Positions 49,351 through 61,861 are shown, numbered from the stretch's first letter. The stretch: DNA of 64,000 nucleotides from Cymbomonas tetramitiformis (GCA_001247695.2 LGRX02035195.1:1-64000), one strand, 5' to 3'. Notes: generated by a model from the letters alone, not told the origin. A program made the numbers and translations.

Positions 49351-52015
49351 TTCTGATGGCACACCGCCTTGCTGTTCCCCGTACTTGGACACGTTACTTT
49401 CGAGACTTAGGGTGAGCTGAGCGCTCAGCCCTCAGTGGTATAATATGGCCTTTGGGTAGTACGAGCTCGCGCTTGCGGGCGCGCTCTTGATCATGAACGC
49501 TCGTTCGTTCTTCGCTCTGGAGATTGATATTCTTTCGGTGTTATTTCTCGCAACAGCATCGTCCCACGATGGTTGGCAGCTTCCTTGCCTGTTTATTTTG
49601 CAGAGGGTACCCCAGCGAAAACCTTCCGTCGATCGCGTTCACACAACCAGCTTACGCCATGCGTCTATTTCAAATCTTCCGGATACTCCAATATGTCCCA
49701 ATGACCGCCCATTCACACTGCTCGGGCTCGTTAGCTCAGCTCGTTCCCGCGCCATTCGTTCTGTGCTACGAGTGCAACTGCAATTGTAAACACGCGCTCG
49801 CATGTACGAAAGCTAAATACAATAGTCGGTGATCTTGGGCCTCTCAGCTCGGACACCCCTGCCACTCCGCACCAGTCGCGGCGACGACGAACCTGGCCGC
49901 GCGCGACCTGGTCACATATCGATTGGGTGAGCTACGTAAATCTTCTTTCCATTCTTCAACTGCGAAGCAAGGCACGGTATCGGAATTTTCCAATAACCGA
50001 TAAATCGGTACATCTTTTAATAATAGATTTTACATATTTATTTTATTGTGGGACAGCCCGATTTTTTTCCCCGCTCTCCCCAGCCCTAACACTCAAAAAG
50101 CTCCCCATCCCCGCCCGACTCTGGCGGGACCAAAAGACCAACCCCCCCATCCCCCCGCTTTCGGGAAACAGCATCGTGAAATCAGGCCCAAAGCCCCCAT
50201 GCCCCCCCGCCTCTGGCAGAACCGAAGGCCCAAAGCCGGAACTTGGTACAAAATCTAGTCATTTTTGTACACGATATTGTGGTAAAAAAACTTTCGTTTT
50301 CTTTTTGCATGAAAACCCCAAAAACACGAAAAAAAAAACTATGCAAAAAATGACCACGATATCGTGGACAAAAACGACGAGGTTGTGTCGTGTCACCCTC
50401 CAAAGCCCCCTCCTTCGACGCAACACATAGCGGACCTTAAGTTCATCACTGGAACAAGGTCATGCGCAACCTAGGTGACACCATATACACCAGTCAACAC
50501 ATCGATGCCCTCTACGCGGAGACCTCTATATCGACCGGTAAGATACATTGATAAACCGATAAGTGTCCTGTTGATTAGCCTAGCAAAATGATTAGCACTT
50601 GTTTGCTGATTAGCCTAGCAAAATGATTCATGTCGAGTGATAATGATTCATAACGCCGTGAATATTTCGATGGCCCTTGTAGCTTGCACCCGCTGGGATG
50701 GTGCCTATGCTTTCCTGAACATCCTTGACGCTCAGCTAGACACCTGCATCGTCCCGATAGCCCTTGTAGCTTGGTACTCCAGGTAGGCACTTATATGTTC
50801 TGATAGCCCGTGTAGCTGTGCGCCCAGTAGGTACTAGATATATTCTGCAGTTCGTGCCCTACACCTGTGCACTCCCGATAAGGCTGTATACAAATAAACA
50901 TCTATTGGACGACACAATCCCTTATCGGCTGGTACATACGTGTATCGATTAGCACAGGCTTTGTATCGCCAAGTAAATGCCTGCACCTCGAGTACGTTCT
51001 TCCAGTATCCATTAAACGACACTCCTTGGCACCATGTGATAAGATATATATTACAGGATCCCCTGCCAGAGCGAGAGGACACACGACATGAAAGTTTCGT
51101 TATGGTAGCAATCAATCAGTCTCCACAATCATCTGCATCACATGTTATATAAAAACTATAGTTGGCGCTCGATAGTATGAATCATATCACTTTTCTTCAA
51201 GTCTTGAGACTGTGAGAATTTGAGAATGTCGTCGATCATTATCCATTGAATGGAATACATGGCGATGATGAAGGGAATGCAACGCTACAGCGCTACACAT
51301 TGCGGCCCCTTCAACTCCACATTCAACATGACCTGCCAATGCCAAAACCTTTATCTTGTTCAAACGATCGTATTTATCTCATAACACAAAAGGCAAGCCG
51401 GTGTCTTTCAGGTAGGTAGCATATGCGATGAGATGTGAAGGTGTTCACACACTCTCTCTCTATCCAAGGCAGCCAAACTTCGATGGGAAACAATTTACCT
51501 GAGTCCTCCATCCCCATGAAGGGTCGATGCCGCCCTCCTCAAGACTTTGATCCATCGCCGCTTGCAACTGCACATTCTCCTCATAACTCCCATACCCGTG
51601 TTTCAGGTGCCAAGGCTTCACCCTATCACTTTAGCTTCCTCGGAGGCCACTCAAATTCCTGCACGACCGCATGGAGGCGCCACTGCTCACATCCATACTT
51701 TAAATACTACATGCAAATCATACAGCCGTGTCTGCCCTTCGAATATATGATTTTGGGGGTTTAATATTTAGAAAATAGGCATCTACTGCAACTGATGCCG
51801 AGTCCCCAAGCACGATCCGGATCCCTCACTCAAACCACCTCAGTACGGGTTGTACCACCTGCTCTTGAAGACGGCGAGCTCGGCAGTCCACCTCATCACT
51901 GCGGGCAGACCCCGCACGTTCTGCGACTGAGCCTTACAACGCCAAGGGAAAGGGAGAGATAGACCATCACCGAGCACGCATCAGCTGCCAAGGAGGTAAA
52001 ATGGGTTGTTGAGGA
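49351..52015. other. Region without a supported gene
   Basis: Homopolymer-rich C tracts at 50060-50240 (similar in style to the G-rich interior of the MITE at 29905-30191) and short repeats of GATTAGCCTAGCAAAATGAT (50575-50640) and of a CCTTGTAGCTTG motif (50685-50830). No gene can be supported. Confidence 0.4.
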
Positions 52016-52019
52016 CATC

Positions 52020-52690
52020 GGCCATGATAAGGGCGGCCTGCCAGATGAGAGATCTGCTCCCCCATCTGCAGGAGAGATAAGGGCGGCCTGCCAGATGAGA
52101 GATCTGCTCCCCCATCTGCAGGAGAGATAAGGGCGGCCTGGCAGATGAGAGATCTGCCATCTGCAGGAGAGATAAGGGCGGCCTACCAGATGAGAGATCT
52201 GATCTGCCATCTGCAGGAGAGATAAGGGCGGCCTGGCAGATGAGAGATCTGCTCCCCCATCTGCAGGAGAGAGATAAGGGATGTGCCTGGCAGATGAGGA
52301 TCCAGATCCCTCCAACTACAGTGAGGAGATAAGGCGCCCAAGACATAGATCTGATCCATAGTCTGTAGGAGAGAGAGAGCAGTGATGCGCCTGGCAGATG
52401 AGAGATCTGATCCCCCCATCTGCAGGAGAGATATGGGCGGCCTGGCAGATGAGAGATCTGATCTGCCATATGCAGGGAGAGATAAGGGTTGGCAGATGAG
52501 AGATCTGATCCACCATCTGCAGGAGAGATAGCGGCCTGGCAGATGAGAGATCTGCCATCTGCAGGAGAGATAAGGGCGGCTACCAGATGAGAGATCTGGA
52601 TCTGCCATCTGTGCAGGAGAGATAGTGGCGGCCTGGCAGATGAGAGATCTGCCAACTGCAGGAGAGATAAGGCGGCCTGCCAGTTTCAGG
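52020..52690. repeat. About 50-bp minisatellite with internal palindromes
   Basis: Variable units of 41-56 bases with GATAAGGGCGGCCTGCCAGA, TGAGAGATCTG and CCATCTGCAGGAGA. CAGATG...CATCTG pairs in each unit. Confidence 0.92.
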
Positions 52691-52849
52691 AAAGGAAGGA
52701 GCGCAAGCAGCACACACACTGCATATGGCATGAAGGAGAGGGAGGAACTCAGACCCACAAAAGACACCAACTTGGGCAAGGGAGGTGTATCCAGAGTGCG
52801 GGCGCTATGGTCATGGAGATTGAATCAATCGATATGTGACCAACTGTAC

Positions 52850-53225
52850 TCTGGAAGTCATGGGGACTATGAGCCCCACACCTTTAAAAATAACAGTGCT
52901 TTGCCTTTTTTACCTCTGGAGAAAACATGCTAATTTCATGTGAGCCCCACACCCCGAAAAGGTTTTTTATTTTTTTAACCTCTGGAAGTCATGGGGACTA
53001 TGAGCCCCACACCCTGAAAAGTTTTATTTTTTTTACTCTGAAGTCATGGGGACTATGGGAGCCCCACACTCCGAAAAGGTTTTTATTTTTTTAAACTCTG
53101 GAAGTCATGGGGACTATGAGCCCCACACCCCGAAAAGGTTTTTATTTTTTTAAACTCTGGAAGTCATGGGGACTATGAGCCCCACACCCCGAAAAGGTTT
53201 TTATTATTTTTTACCTCTGGAAGTC
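52850..53225. repeat. 59-bp minisatellite
   Basis: About five copies of a unit containing CTGGAAGTCATGGGGACTAT, GAGCCCCACACCCCGAAAAG and a variable T tract. Confidence 0.93.
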
Positions 53226-53825
53226 TATGCCTGTGCATCCGCAGGCTGTACCGGCAGGAGGAAAGCGCAACTGGTACATGAAAGGTTGGACGCAAATTCT
53301 TGAGGGGAGGGGCATCGTGGTGGTGCTCATTAGGGGGGGGGCGGACCTGAGACTTGCCTCGCAAGATGCTCCCTCCACTCCTTCTCTGTGCACCAGGGGC
53401 ATCTCCAGCAGAGGCACCGGCACAGAGAAACTCACCAAGAGAAGATTGTGGTCAAAGTGCGGCGTCGATGACGCTCCTGCATGTGGAAGGGGGAAGGAAT
53501 GTGTTCTCAATACCGCTCCGTTCAGCTCCGTTCAAAGAGGCAACTAAACAACGTTAGCCCTGTTTTGGTGGGCGCAAAGGTATGATCCCCACTATCGCCC
53601 CTATTCAGCCCCCCTGGAACACAGCCTTCCAACAATTTCGACTGATGTGTCTCCAATAAACTGCAGAATTCCACAGGATGGGATGGCGCAAGCCGCAGCG
53701 AGGTGGCCACATCTCATAACCGTTGGCCATCCATGTTCCAGGCGGCCTCTGGTCCCAAGTTCACCAAATCACCCTCTGAGCTACATTGACGTCGTCCGAA
53801 GCACGTGGCGAAGAGCGTGGCCAAT
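53226..53825. other. Spacer between minisatellites, no supported gene
   Basis: Mixed composition with short frames on both strands and no recognised domain. Confidence 0.35.
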
Positions 53826-53829
53826 TAGC

Positions 53830-54140
53830 ACGGCCAGTGGAGAGAGCGCGAAGCGTCTCCGGCTGGGCGTGCGGCTAGTGGAGAGAGCGCGAAGCGTCTC
53901 CGGCTGGGCGTGCGGTTAGTGGAGAGAGCGCGAAGCGTCTCCGGCTGGGCGTGCGGCTAGTGGAGAGAGCGCGCGAAACGTCTCCGGCTGGGCGTGCGGC
54001 TAGTGGAGAGCGCGAAACGTCTCTGGCTGGGCGTGCGGCTAGTGGAGAGAGCGTGAAGCGTCTCTGGCTGGGCGTGCGGCTAGTGGAGAGAGCGCGAAAC
54101 GTCTCCGGCTGGGCGTGCGGCTAGTGGAGAGCGCGCAACC
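53830..54140. repeat. 41-bp minisatellite
   Basis: About eight copies of CTAGTGGAGAGAGCGCGAAG plus CGTCTCCGGCTGGGCGTGCGG, with a few length variants (for example loss of one GA or gain of GC). Confidence 0.95.
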
Positions 54141-54499
54141 GATAGGATAGGAGGGGTTGCAACGGGCAATACAATTTACTGTATGCTTTCCCTATACAAC
54201 CTCTATCCTAGCCCCTCGGCTACTAGCATGGCGTGAATGTCTATGTAACAGGGGGGCTCTAGTTGGTATGCTCCTGGCACCCCTCGAAGGCCTGCAAGCA
54301 CCCTTCGATTGAATCTTGAGGGAGCCTGTCCCCTCCCCCTCACCTGCGCCACCACCGCGCGCTGGCATGGGCGGCATGGCTTCTCCTGAGCGCGTCACTG
54401 GAATCTGCAGCATCCCCAACCTTATCACTACTGTCATATCGGCCGAGGGAAAGCAGAAATGGGCCAATGGTGGAGCTCCGTTTCCCGAAGCAATGAAAG

Positions 54500-54945
54500 C
54501 ATTCGGATACACAAAGCAAAATCTGGACGGACGAGATCCAGCTGCATGCGACGCATAGGGTCTAGACGGATGAGATCCAGCTGCATGCAACGCATAGGGT
54601 CTGCACGGACGAGATCCAGCTGCATGCGACACATAAGGTCCTCTTCTTCGCCCTCCCGTAGACCCCGTGATCACCCTTTTCTACACCACCCCATCCTATT
54701 CCGTACACACCAGCTATCCCTCAGATATGCACCCGTCATGCATTCCTTTTATGCACCTGTTGAACCATCTGAAACACGCCCATTGTTCTCCTGCACACAG
54801 CCATGTACCACTTCTGCACACAGACCATGTACCACTTCTGCACACAGCCCATGCACCACTTCTGCACACAGCCCATGTACCACTTCTGCACACATCCCAT
54901 TTACCACTTCTGCACACATCCCATGTACCACTTCTGCACACGCAT
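54500..54945. repeat. Two short minisatellites (about 38-bp and 24-bp units)
   Basis: 54520-54645 holds about three and a half copies of a 38- to 39-base unit with GACGAGATCCAGCTGCATGC. 54800-54945 holds about six copies of the 24-base unit CCCATGTACCACTTCTGCAC plus ACAG. Confidence 0.9.
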
Positions 54946-55244
54946 ATTCTTCCCTCGACCCCACCAGTCCACTCTGGTGCATATCCCTTTTGGTATAGGG
55001 CGGCGCTGCCCGCAGCGCCCGCCGTACACAGTACTTACAGCTGGGAGACCGACGCGACCTGATTACTGTCTTGTCATCCCCAAGCGCCTGCAGGCACACG
55101 TTGTCAGGCGCGAGAAAAATGATGTGGGAGAACTCGCCTCTAGCTGGTAAAGCTTCAGGTGACAGTTGGACAAGTACCGAGCAGCTGCCTCCCCCTAAAA
55201 CAGCCCATTACACCCTCCCCTTCGCCTTCATGAAGCTCAAGGAA

Positions 55245-56230
55245 AACCTCCGACACCAGCAAAGTCCGGGAGCCCGGGCGGGCCGTACCTCCGACACCAG
55301 CAAAGTCCGGGAGCCCGGGCGAGCCGTACCTCCGACACCAGCAAAGTCCGGGAGCCCGGGCGAGCCGTACCTCCGACACCAGCAGAGTCCGGGAGCCCGG
55401 GCGAGCCGTACCTCCGACACCAGCAAAGTCCGGGAGCCCGGGCGAGCCGTACCTCGGACACCAGCAAAGTCCGGGAGCCCGGGCGGGCCGTACCTCCGAC
55501 ACCAGCAAAGTCCGGGAGCCCGGGCGAGCCGTACCTCCGACACCAGCAAAGTCCGGGGGAGCCGGGCGGGCGATACCTCCGACACCAGCAAAGTCCGGGA
55601 GCCCGGGCGAGCCGTACCTCCGACACCAGCAAAGTCCGGGAGCCCGGGCGAGCCGTACCTCCGACACCAGCAGAGTCCGGGAGCCCGGGCGAGCCGTACC
55701 TCCGACACCAGCAAAGTCCGGGAGCCCGGGCGAGCCGTACCTCGGACACCAGCAAAGTCCGGGAGCCCGGGCGGGCCGTACCTCCGACACCAGCAAAGTC
55801 CGGGAGCCCGGGCGGGCATTACCTCGACACCAGCAAAATCCGGGAGCCGAGGCGGGCGTACCTCCCGACACCAGCAAAGTCCGGGAGCCGGGCGGGCATT
55901 ACCTCCCGACACCAGCAAAGTCCGGGGGCCGGGCCGTACCTCCCGACACCAGCAAAGTCCGGGAGCCCGGGCGGGCCGTACCTCCCGACACCAGCAAAGT
56001 CGGGAGCCGGGCGGGCGTACCTCCGACACCAGCAAAGTCCGGGAGCCCAGAGGCGGGCCGTACCTCCGACACCAGCAAAGTCCGGGAGCCCGGGCGGGCC
56101 GTACCTCCGACACCAGCAAAGTCCGGGAGCCCGGGCGGGCCGTACCTCCGACACCAGCAAAGTCCGGGAGCCCGGGCGGGCCGTACCTCCGACACCAGCA
56201 AAGTCCTGGAGCCCGGGCGGGCCGTAGTGA
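55245..56230. repeat. 41-bp minisatellite, about 24 copies
   Basis: Unit GTCCGGGAGCCCGGGCGGGC plus CGTACCTCCGACACCAGCAAA. The copies at 55800-56040 are more variable. All six frames are largely open because the unit lacks stops, which creates long spurious reading frames. Confidence 0.95.
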
Positions 56231-56544
56231 GGATATCATTGTTGAAAGGGGTGATAGGTCATGACGCAAAAATGAAGACAGGTGAATAAAAGGTGAGGGC
56301 AGGTACCCGATCTGGGGACAGTCGGTATACCACCGGATATCCAAGCAACCAGCCGGCAATTGTTGGTAAGGGCAGAGCTGTCCAATCTGGTCGCGCCAGC
56401 TGTTGCTCATCTGCGCCCACATCAGCATACCCCATCTCCCCTCCCTCACCGACCTCATGCCGCACAAAGGTGAAAGCGCCGGCTCAGCGCCATAGGCGGG
56501 TCGGCAGTTGTAGCCTGTGCTGCCGAAATTCCTTCGCACAAAAT

Positions 56545-56990
56545 AGCGCTGTCCATTCCACCGAGGTCCAGCGCTGTCCGGCCCACCGAGGCCCAGCGCT
56601 GTCCAGCCCACCGAGGTCCAGCGCTGTCCAGCCCACCCACTCGAGGTCCAGCGCTGTCTGGCCACCGAGGTCCAGCGCTGTCCAGCCCACCGAGGTCCAG
56701 CGCTGTCCGGCCCACCGAGGTCCAGCGCTGTCCGGCCCACCGAGGTCCAGCGCTTTCCGGCCCACCGAGGTCCAGCGCTGTCCGGCCCACCGAGGCCCAG
56801 CGCTGTCCGGCCCACCGAGGTCCAGCGCTGTGCAGCCCACCGAGGTCCAGCGCTGTCCAGCCCACCGAGGTCCAGCGCTGTCCGGCCCACCGAGGTCCAG
56901 CGCTGTCCGGCCCACCGAGGTCCAGCGCTGTCCGGCCCACCGAGGTCCAGCGCTGTCCAGCCCACCGAGGTCCAGCGCTGTACAGCCGGC
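56545..56990. repeat. 25-bp minisatellite, about 17 copies
   Basis: Unit GTCCAGCGCTGTCCGGCCCA plus CCGAG, with C/A variants at the CCGG position and one longer unit near 56635. Confidence 0.95.
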
Positions 56991-57529
56991 TGCCCATAAG
57001 CGGAGGGCTCAATCCAATTCGGCAGCGCTACTAGGATCACCACTGAAATGGGGGGAAGCTCGAAAAAGCCTGAGTGGGGTAGGTCAGGGACTGCCCACAC
57101 GGGAGACCCACCCTTGCCATCGCCGGCGGCGTGGCTTCGAATGACGCGCCAATGGCAGAACACTTGCGCGCCTGCGCCTTTGTCCTTGTCCCGGCAGCGC
57201 GATGACGTGGCACTTTTGCGACCACGCGATGCAGCTCCACACCAGCCGCTGCCGTCGTCCCCAGGATCGTGAGCATCGCAGATGCACTCTGCAGATGCCA
57301 TGGCCACTGGCGCCTCCTGCCGACTCCCAACACAGAGCGCACTGAGTGTATTTCGCCGCTGAGTTGCTGACGGGCATGCATGACAGCCAGTGCCGAGGCA
57401 ATGAGCGGCTCACTATGGGGAAGCTCCTCGAAGTCCATCGATGGAGAGCGGATATCAGAGCTCTGGCCCTGCCTATATTCACCAAGAGTTGGCGTCAGCG
57501 GGAGATGTGTGCCAGGGTTCCGCCAGAGG

Positions 57530-58000
57530 CACAGATCACCATGCGCGATGCCCTTGTCCAGGGCGGTGGGCGGGCTGCGTGGGGAGGCACAGATCACAAT
57601 GCGCGATGCCCTTGTCGAGGGCGGTGGGCAGGCTGCGTGGGGAGGCACAGATCACCATGCGCGCCGCCCTTCTCGAGGGCGGAGGGCGGGCTGCATGGGG
57701 AGGCACAGATCACCATGCGCACCGCCCTTCTCGAGGCGGAGGGCGAGGCTGCGTGGGGAGGCACAGATCACCATGCGCGCCGCCCCTTCTCGGGCGGAGG
57801 GCGGGCTGCGTGGGGAGGCACAGATCACCATGTGCGCCGCCCTTCTCGAGGGTGGAGGGCGGAGCTGCGTGGGAGGCACATATCACAATGCGCGCCGCCC
57901 TTCTCGAGGGCGGCGGGCGGGCTGCGTGGGGAGGCACAAAATCACAATGCGCGCCGCCCTTCTCGAGGGCGGCGGGCGGGCTGCGTGGGGAGGCGTGTGC
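57530..58000. repeat. 59-bp minisatellite, about 8 copies
   Basis: Unit with GGCACAGATCACCATGCGCG, CCGCCCTTCTCGAGGGCGG (an inverted repeat) and AGGGCGGGCTGCGTGGGGAG. Confidence 0.95.
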
Positions 58001-58214
58001 CGAGCTTACTTGTATCGCTCCGACAAGGGCTCTCAACGTCGGCAGGAGCGATGCCACCTCACCAGGCGTGCTAATCTGCAAGATCCAAATGCCGCCCCCG
58101 GAAATATTGGTCATCCTTTGACATGACAAGTGCTGAGAGGGATCCAAGAACTCGAGAGGAAGGTACCCAAAAAGAAGCACATAATTATGATGAACTGAAC
58201 GGTGGTCACATTGT

Positions 58215-58350
58215 GTAACGAGGCTGTATGCTGCAAATGTGGTGGCCATGCGCACGAGGCTGCATGCCGCAAATGTGGTGGCCATGCGCACAAGGCTGCA
58301 AATTGCCAGTTATTGCAAACATGGCACTTCTCAGGATTTTCATCACAAAA
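58215..58350 (+). pseudogene. Tandem CCHC zinc-knuckle fragment
   Basis: A 36-bp repeat (TGCAAATGTGGTGGCCATGC core) encodes one near-canonical and one canonical zinc knuckle: CCKCGGHAHEAAC and CRKCGGHAHKAANC (C-x2-C-x4-H-x4-C). A stop lies about 35 bases upstream and TAG at 58351 ends the frame. It is probably a scrap of a gag or nucleic-acid-binding protein, or a minisatellite that happens to encode knuckles. Confidence 0.5.
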
Positions 58351-58544
58351 CTAGGGTAACAATTTACATGAGCGACCTACGCGACATCTTACCTTGTGAC
58401 CTGACATCTACCCCTGCGACCTAGTGGCACCTTACCCCGCGCCCTCGTCGTGCTGTGTGCGGAAAGTGACGTGGCAGCAAACTACTCATTGAAAAAAGGG
58501 CATCACCTTGGGCTCCTCCAGGTCAATATTTAGGAACAAGGCCC

Positions 58545-58715
58545 GGCCGCTCTGACATGCTTCACCCCCCACAACCCCACAATACCACAACACAGCTAGC
58601 TGTCAGGAACAAGGCCCGGCCGCTCTGACATGCTTCACCCCCCACAACCCCACAATACCACAACACAGCTAGCTGTCAGGAACAAGGCCCGGCCGCTCTG
58701 ACACCACAACAAATT
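58545..58715. repeat. 73-bp tandem repeat
   Basis: Two complete near-identical copies and a partial third of a unit starting GTCAGGAACAAGGCCCGGCC and ending AACACAGCTAGCT. Confidence 0.93.
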
Positions 58716-58904
58716 TGTCGGGAACGAGGTGTGGCTGCTCGGACAAGCTTCACTGGACAGAGCCCGAGCGGCACCCAGACCACACAACAGCACAGGGTGG
58801 AGAGTAGAGGTTGTCCCTCAAGAGCGAAGAGGGAGCATAGAGGGGGTGCCCCTCGTGAGCAAATATATAGGGCGCGTGGCACAAATAGGGCGGCGCGTGA
58901 ATGA

Positions 58905-59960
58905 ATAGTTTGCATGCAAGGGGTGCCCTCTTGAGCACGCAAATGGTGACATGCAGGGGGTGCCCTCTTGAGCACGCAAATGGTGATATGCAAGGGNNNN
59001 NNNNNNNNNNNNNNNNNNNNNNNNNNNNNNNNNNNNNNNNNNNNNNNNNNNNNNNNNNNNNNNNNNNNNNNNNNNNNNNNNNNNNNNNNNNNNNNNNNNN
59101 NNNNNNNNNNNNNNNNNNNNNNNNNNNNNNNNNNNNNNNNNNNNNNNNNNNNNNNNNNNNNNNNNNNNNNNNNNNNNNNNNNNNNNNNNNNNNNNNNNNN
59201 NNNNNNNNNNNNNNNNNNNNNNNNNNNNNNNNNNNNNNNNNNNNNNNNNNNNNNNNNNNNNNNNNNNNNNNNNNNNNNNNNNNNNNNNNNNNNNNNNNNN
59301 NNNNNNNNNNNNNNNNNNNNNNNNNNNNNNNNNNNNNNNNNNNNNNNNNNNNNNNNNNNNNNNNNNNNNNNNNNNNNNNNNNNNNNNNNNNNNNNNNNNN
59401 NNNNNNGCCTTTCGTGAGCGAAATGGTAGCATGTAGTGGGTGCCTTTCGTGAGCGAAATGGCAGCATGTAGTGGGTGCCTTTCGTGAGCGAAATGGCAGC
59501 ATGTAGTGGGTGCCTTTCGTGAGCGACATGGCAGCATGTAGTGGGTGCCTTTCGTGAGCGAAATGGCAGCATGTAGTGGGTGCCTTTCGTGAGCGAAATG
59601 GTAGCATGTAGCGAGTATCCCTCATGAGCGAACTAATGTCATATAGGGGTTGTCGTTCAAGAGCAAAGTGGTGGCAGATGGGGTGTCCCTCGTGTATGGG
59701 TTGAGGGATGTCACTCGTGAGCGACGGGATTGGGTTGTAGGGGGTGCCCCTTGTGAACAAAGTGGCGGCATATAGGGGGTGCCCCTCGTGAGCGAAGTGA
59801 CGGCATGTGGGAGGTTTCCCTTGTGAGCGGACAGGTGCCCCTCGTGAACAAAGTGGTGGCATGTAAAGGGTGCCCCCCCATGAGGCGGCATGTAGGGAAT
59901 GCCTCTCGTGAGCGAAGTGGTGGCATTTAGGGGATGTCCCACGTGAGCGGAGCTGTACAG
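58905..59960. repeat. 35- to 37-bp minisatellite interrupted by the assembly gap
   Basis: Left of the gap, copies contain GGGGTGCCCTCTTGAGCACG. Right of it, six regular 35-base copies contain GCCTTTCGTGAGCGAAATGG, followed by degenerate copies to about 59960. The units share the plan GTGCCC-TCGTGAGC-AAATGG-GCATGTA, so the gap very likely falls inside one collapsed array. Confidence 0.92.
58997..59406. other. Assembly gap (410 N)
   Basis: Run of N inside the minisatellite; its true length is unknown. Any reading frame crossing it is meaningless. Confidence 0.99.
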
Positions 59961-60456
59961 CGCCGTCGCATGTGGACGACAAACGTGCAGGGAGCGCATT
60001 CGCGTGTGCAGAGGGATGCACCTCGACAGCAGCAACTTGCCGGGCGAGATGCTGCTCTAGTGCAACACGTCTGCGTTCCCCCCAAAGCCTCCGCTCAGTT
60101 CACAACTCGTGCTGCAACCCTTGCGCAGGCACTCCCTCTCTTGCAGAGTTGCGTGGGTAGGAAACGCATGTGAAGCAGATTCATACACCACCTGGTGAGG
60201 AAGAGGGTATCATCGATCTGCAGGACAGTGATGGCATCCAATTCGGGCGTCGCCTGCGGCCGAAAAGAGGAGGCAGGCATGCCTCATCATAATTGGCATA
60301 ATCAAAGCCCATGAGATCAGGCGGTTAGGTAGAAAAGCGCTGCCGTTCCGCTGAGAAAGGGATCTGGAGTTTCAAGCGCACGCCGGCAGTTCGCGCGGAG
60401 ATTCTAGACTCGGATATCGAGTTCGATAACCGCGCTAAGTTACCGTCTATTTCGAG

Positions 60457-60889
60457 TTATTCGATTACCACGGGCTGAGAGGAGTCAAGAGCCCCAATAG
60501 GATCTTTTCTAGAAGTTGGCTCGCGCGGACGGGAAGGCACGCGAAGTGGTGTGCGAGAGCTGAAGGACGCACAAGGCCGCGATGATGAGAGGCTAAGTTG
60601 ATTATATCGTGGTGTTCCTTTGGGAAAGCGTGAGTGATATGACAGGGTGTTACAGCACCATTGACAGCTGCACTCTGACCTCGGACCACAACTGATAACT
60701 GGGAGGGAAGGCTTGCACCTGCCATATGAGCTGCAGTTCCCCAAACATAACGTCGGCGGGAACGAGCACGTAATCCAGCATGACGACACATTTGATACCC
60801 GCGAGTACAGCTCTCACGTCTGCATCACGAGTTCGCCATTCAAATGTTACAACTCGAGCTAACCGACGTGGGAAGTACCTACCGACCAA
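60457..60889 (-). CDS. Possible exon(s) of an unknown minus-strand gene
   Basis: The frame 60889-60715 reads RYFPRRLARVVTFEWRTRDA and AGIKCVVMLDYVLVPADVMF, then GELQLIWQ before a GTGCAAG donor-like site. A further frame, 60640-60460, contains RFPKGTPRYNQLSLSSSRPC and ends QPVVIE before TAA. The exact join is not established. The first exon has protein-like composition; no family is recognised. Confidence 0.4.
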
Positions 60890-61376
60890 AGCTCAACGCT
60901 GCTCAAAAATGAATTGGAGCAAGAGGGACGATTTGGCTAGGATTATCACTTGGAATTTTTACGTTTTGTTGAATCGCAGCGGTCTCTCAATAGAAACCGT
61001 TAGCAGGTGCTCAACGACCGACGTCCGCCCCGCATACCTTGTGTGAACTGAGGCAATACACGACGCAATCGCCGATCCTTTACAACCGCGTTGAAAGATC
61101 CTAAAAGCTTGACTGGAATACCCAAGTTATCAGGCATCTGCATCTCATGAGCAGGTAATCTGATCTCTCAGAATAAGCGCGTCGACTTGTGTAGAACTCC
61201 TCTTCGCCGCCTGTAAACACATTGATCGCGTTCAAACTCGTATGTTCCCGCGTACACGCACAATTATTCTATTCGCTCGATATCAGTAGTTTGTGAACCA
61301 ATACCGTGACATTCTACTGTTGAAAGACGTGTTTCTAGTTCCTAACCGAGGCTCTTCGCTAAACCTTAAAACTGAA

Positions 61377-61429
61377 TGTTATGTGTCACAGTGCAGCGAG
61401 CGGAGCGAGAGGTGCTGTGTCACATAACT
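61377..61429. repeat. Dispersed foldback-type repeat, copy 2
   Basis: GTTATGTGTCACAG at the left pairs with CTGTGTCACATAAC at the right with one mismatch; the centre is GCAGCGAGCGGAGCGAGAGG. It is the reverse complement of 38630-38675 apart from a 5-base difference. Confidence 0.75.
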
Positions 61430-61562
61430 ACAGTACGGTTATGTGACAGACGGGAAAGGAGGTACAGGTACCACTACTGTACTGTACTGTATGTGGTATA
61501 AGGTATGTAAAGTGATTTTCGTTTTGCTCTTTTGAGCGTGAGAGACATTTTTCAGTGGGTTG

Positions 61563-61861
61563 GATCATAAGATCAACAAATTCAATTGTGTCATTCAGCG
61601 TGTGACATGTCATGTCGTAACTCAGAATTTTTTCTGACAGTATATTTTTTCCAAAGTTTGGAACCAAGGGGGAATCAAACCCGCCGTCCACAAATTACCG
61701 GATTGTTGTGCTATCATTGCACCATTGGTTCGATATATACTCAGATAAATTCATCATCACTGTCCTTATGGGAGCAGTAATCATTTCTTTTTCATTACAA
61801 TTATTGCATCTTCAACTTCAATTCTTCAAGTCTTCCCATTCAGCGTTAGTACGGCGTGTAG
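61563..61861 (-). repeat. 299-bp direct repeat, copy 1, containing a tRNA-like sequence
   Basis: Repeated near-identically at 62046-62344, 483 bases away. The spacer (61862-62045) is unique. The second copy abuts the coding sequence that starts near 62345. Confidence 0.95.
61661..61731 (-). tRNA. tRNA-like cloverleaf (possible pseudogene), copy 1
   Basis: 71 bases fold as a tRNA: a perfect 7-bp acceptor stem (GAACCAA with TTGGTTC), a D-stem GTGC/GCAC, an anticodon arm with loop CCGGTAA and a T-arm GCGGG-TTTGATT-CCCCC. The A-box (TGGTGCAATG) and B-box (GGTTTGATTCC) nearly match consensus. Against function: C instead of U at position 33, one mismatch in each of the anticodon and T stems, and no T-run terminator. 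If functional, the anticodon would be GGT (Thr). A tRNA-derived SINE head is an alternative. Confidence 0.4.

Noticed and set aside
55208..57307. 699-codon open frame on the minus strand
   Set aside because: It runs through two unrelated minisatellites (41-bp and 25-bp units) that lack stop codons in several frames; it has no domain and both ends are arbitrary.
58676..60021. Long minus-strand frames across 58.7-60.0 kb
   Set aside because: They cross the 410-base gap and a minisatellite; the unknown residues make the frame meaningless.
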